Source: Gammaproteobacteria bacterium (GTDB lineage: Bacteria > Pseudomonadota > Gammaproteobacteria > Steroidobacterales > Steroidobacteraceae). From it: a stretch of 64,000 bases of DNA. Under the pieces are notes generated by a model. It was given only the letters and a program-made list of their open reading frames with translations, was not told the DNA's origin and did not search any database. Shown here in pieces: positions 63,566 through 64,000 of this stretch. Made by a program: the position numbers and the translations under genes. Location: NCBI GenBank assembly GCA_005878095.1, contig VBNH01000059.1, positions 1-64,000 of the forward strand. Reading direction: 5' to 3'. Each line of letters starts with the position of its first letter. Within the stretch, counting starts at the first letter, position 1.

Positions 63566-64000
63566 ATGACCCTGGAAGAGATTCGCGCGCTGGTACAAGC
63601 CGACCTCCACTCGGTAGACGGGGTCATTCGCGCGCGCCTGAAGAGTGCCGTGCCGCTGGTGGACCAGGTCGCCGAGCACATCATCTCCGGTGGCGGCAAG
63701 CGCCTGCGGCCGCTGCTGGTGGTGCTCACGGCGCGCGCCTGCGGGCATCAGGGCGCCTCCCATATCGAGGCTGCCGCGTTCATCGAGTTCATCCATACCG
63801 CAACGTTGTTGCACGACGACGTGGTCGATGGCTCCTTGCTACGCCGGGGGCGCCATACCGCGAACGAGGTGTACGGCAACCAGGCAAGCGTGCTGGTGGG
63901 CGACTTCGTCTATTCACGCGCCTTCCAGATGATGGCCGACCTCGCCTGCCAGCCGGTCATGGAGATCATGGCGGAGGCGACCAACGTCATCGCCGAGGGT
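63566..64000 (+). CDS. ispB: Polyprenyl diphosphate synthase, N-terminal part
   Basis: Chain-elongating trans-prenyltransferase that makes the side chain of ubiquinone, consistent with its place next to rplU. Only the first 145 residues lie in the window; the frame runs open to the last base. It includes GGGKRLRPLLVV (about 45-56) and the first Asp-rich motif LLHDDVVDGSLLRRG with D84, D85 and D88, then GNQASVLVGDFVYSRAF. ATG 63566 fits the normal N-terminus. It diverges from rplU across 223 bases. Confidence 0.93.
   Translation, partial: MTLEEIRALVQADLHSVDGVIRARLKSAVPLVDQVAEHIISGGGKRLRPLLVVLTARACGHQGASHIEAAAFIEFIHTATLLHDDVVDGSLLRRGRHTANEVYGNQASVLVGDFVYSRAFQMMADLACQPVMEIMAEATNVIAEG

Overview
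The window is a dense, high-GC bacterial chromosome segment. No stretch longer than about 240 bases lacks a gene, and I found no IS element, prophage, CRISPR array or rRNA. The gene orders point to a gammaproteobacterium: ribF-ileS-lspA-ispH divergent from rpsT, rplU-rpmA next to ispB, hda beside purM-purN, metG near apbC and dcd, rnfB-nth, and aceE-aceF-lpdA. Overlapping start/stop codons, GTG and TTG starts, a TonB receptor, a cytochrome P450 and several lipoproteins would suit a Steroidobacterales/Nevskiales-like lineage. That placement is inference from gene order, not a computed phylogeny.

Layout. 1-6.7 kb: proS, a lytic transglycosylase, gamma-glutamyltransferase, acylphosphatase, a WrbA-like flavoprotein, hda and a CDP-alcohol phosphatidyltransferase. 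6.7-10.3 kb: a DUF2066 protein divergent from purM-purN and a DUF3108 protein. 10.3-12.3 kb: dcd interrupted in its active site by a 224-residue intein, then a PIN-toxin/Phd-antitoxin pair with a clear promoter and operator. 12.4-18.6 kb: apbC, a HEAT-repeat Ser/Thr kinase, pilT and pilU. 18.6-23.2 kb: metG, a soluble RnfB-like ferredoxin, an exported MDR-family oxidoreductase and nth. 23.2-29.1 kb: the pyruvate dehydrogenase operon. 29.3-34.4 kb: pyrC, rnt, grxD, DUF1289, an orphan Urate_ox_N membrane protein, nadC, a DUF3455 protein and a GNAT acetyltransferase. 34.4-37.1 kb: a GAF/PAS/GGDEF/EAL protein.

37.3-42.0 kb is a compact lipid or secondary-metabolite locus. A DUF374 acyltransferase and a phosphopantetheinyl transferase face a P450 and a fatty-acyl-AMP ligase fused to an acyl carrier domain. 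42.0-48.1 kb: a Fur-family regulator, tRNA-Thr(CGT), an RND efflux pair and a LpxL-like acyltransferase. 48.1-52.9 kb: two CHRD-domain lipoproteins flank a haem-c lipoprotein and a haem-c/outer-membrane-barrel fusion. 53-63.4 kb: ispH-lspA-ileS-ribF, rpsT, obgE, and a TonB-dependent receptor sitting between obgE and rpmA-rplU. The window ends inside ispB.

The most notable items are the dcd intein (degenerate C-terminal splice site and what looks like an eroded HNH nuclease), the PPTase/P450/FAAL-ACP locus, the CHRD-haem-porin cluster and the kinase-PilT-PilU cluster.
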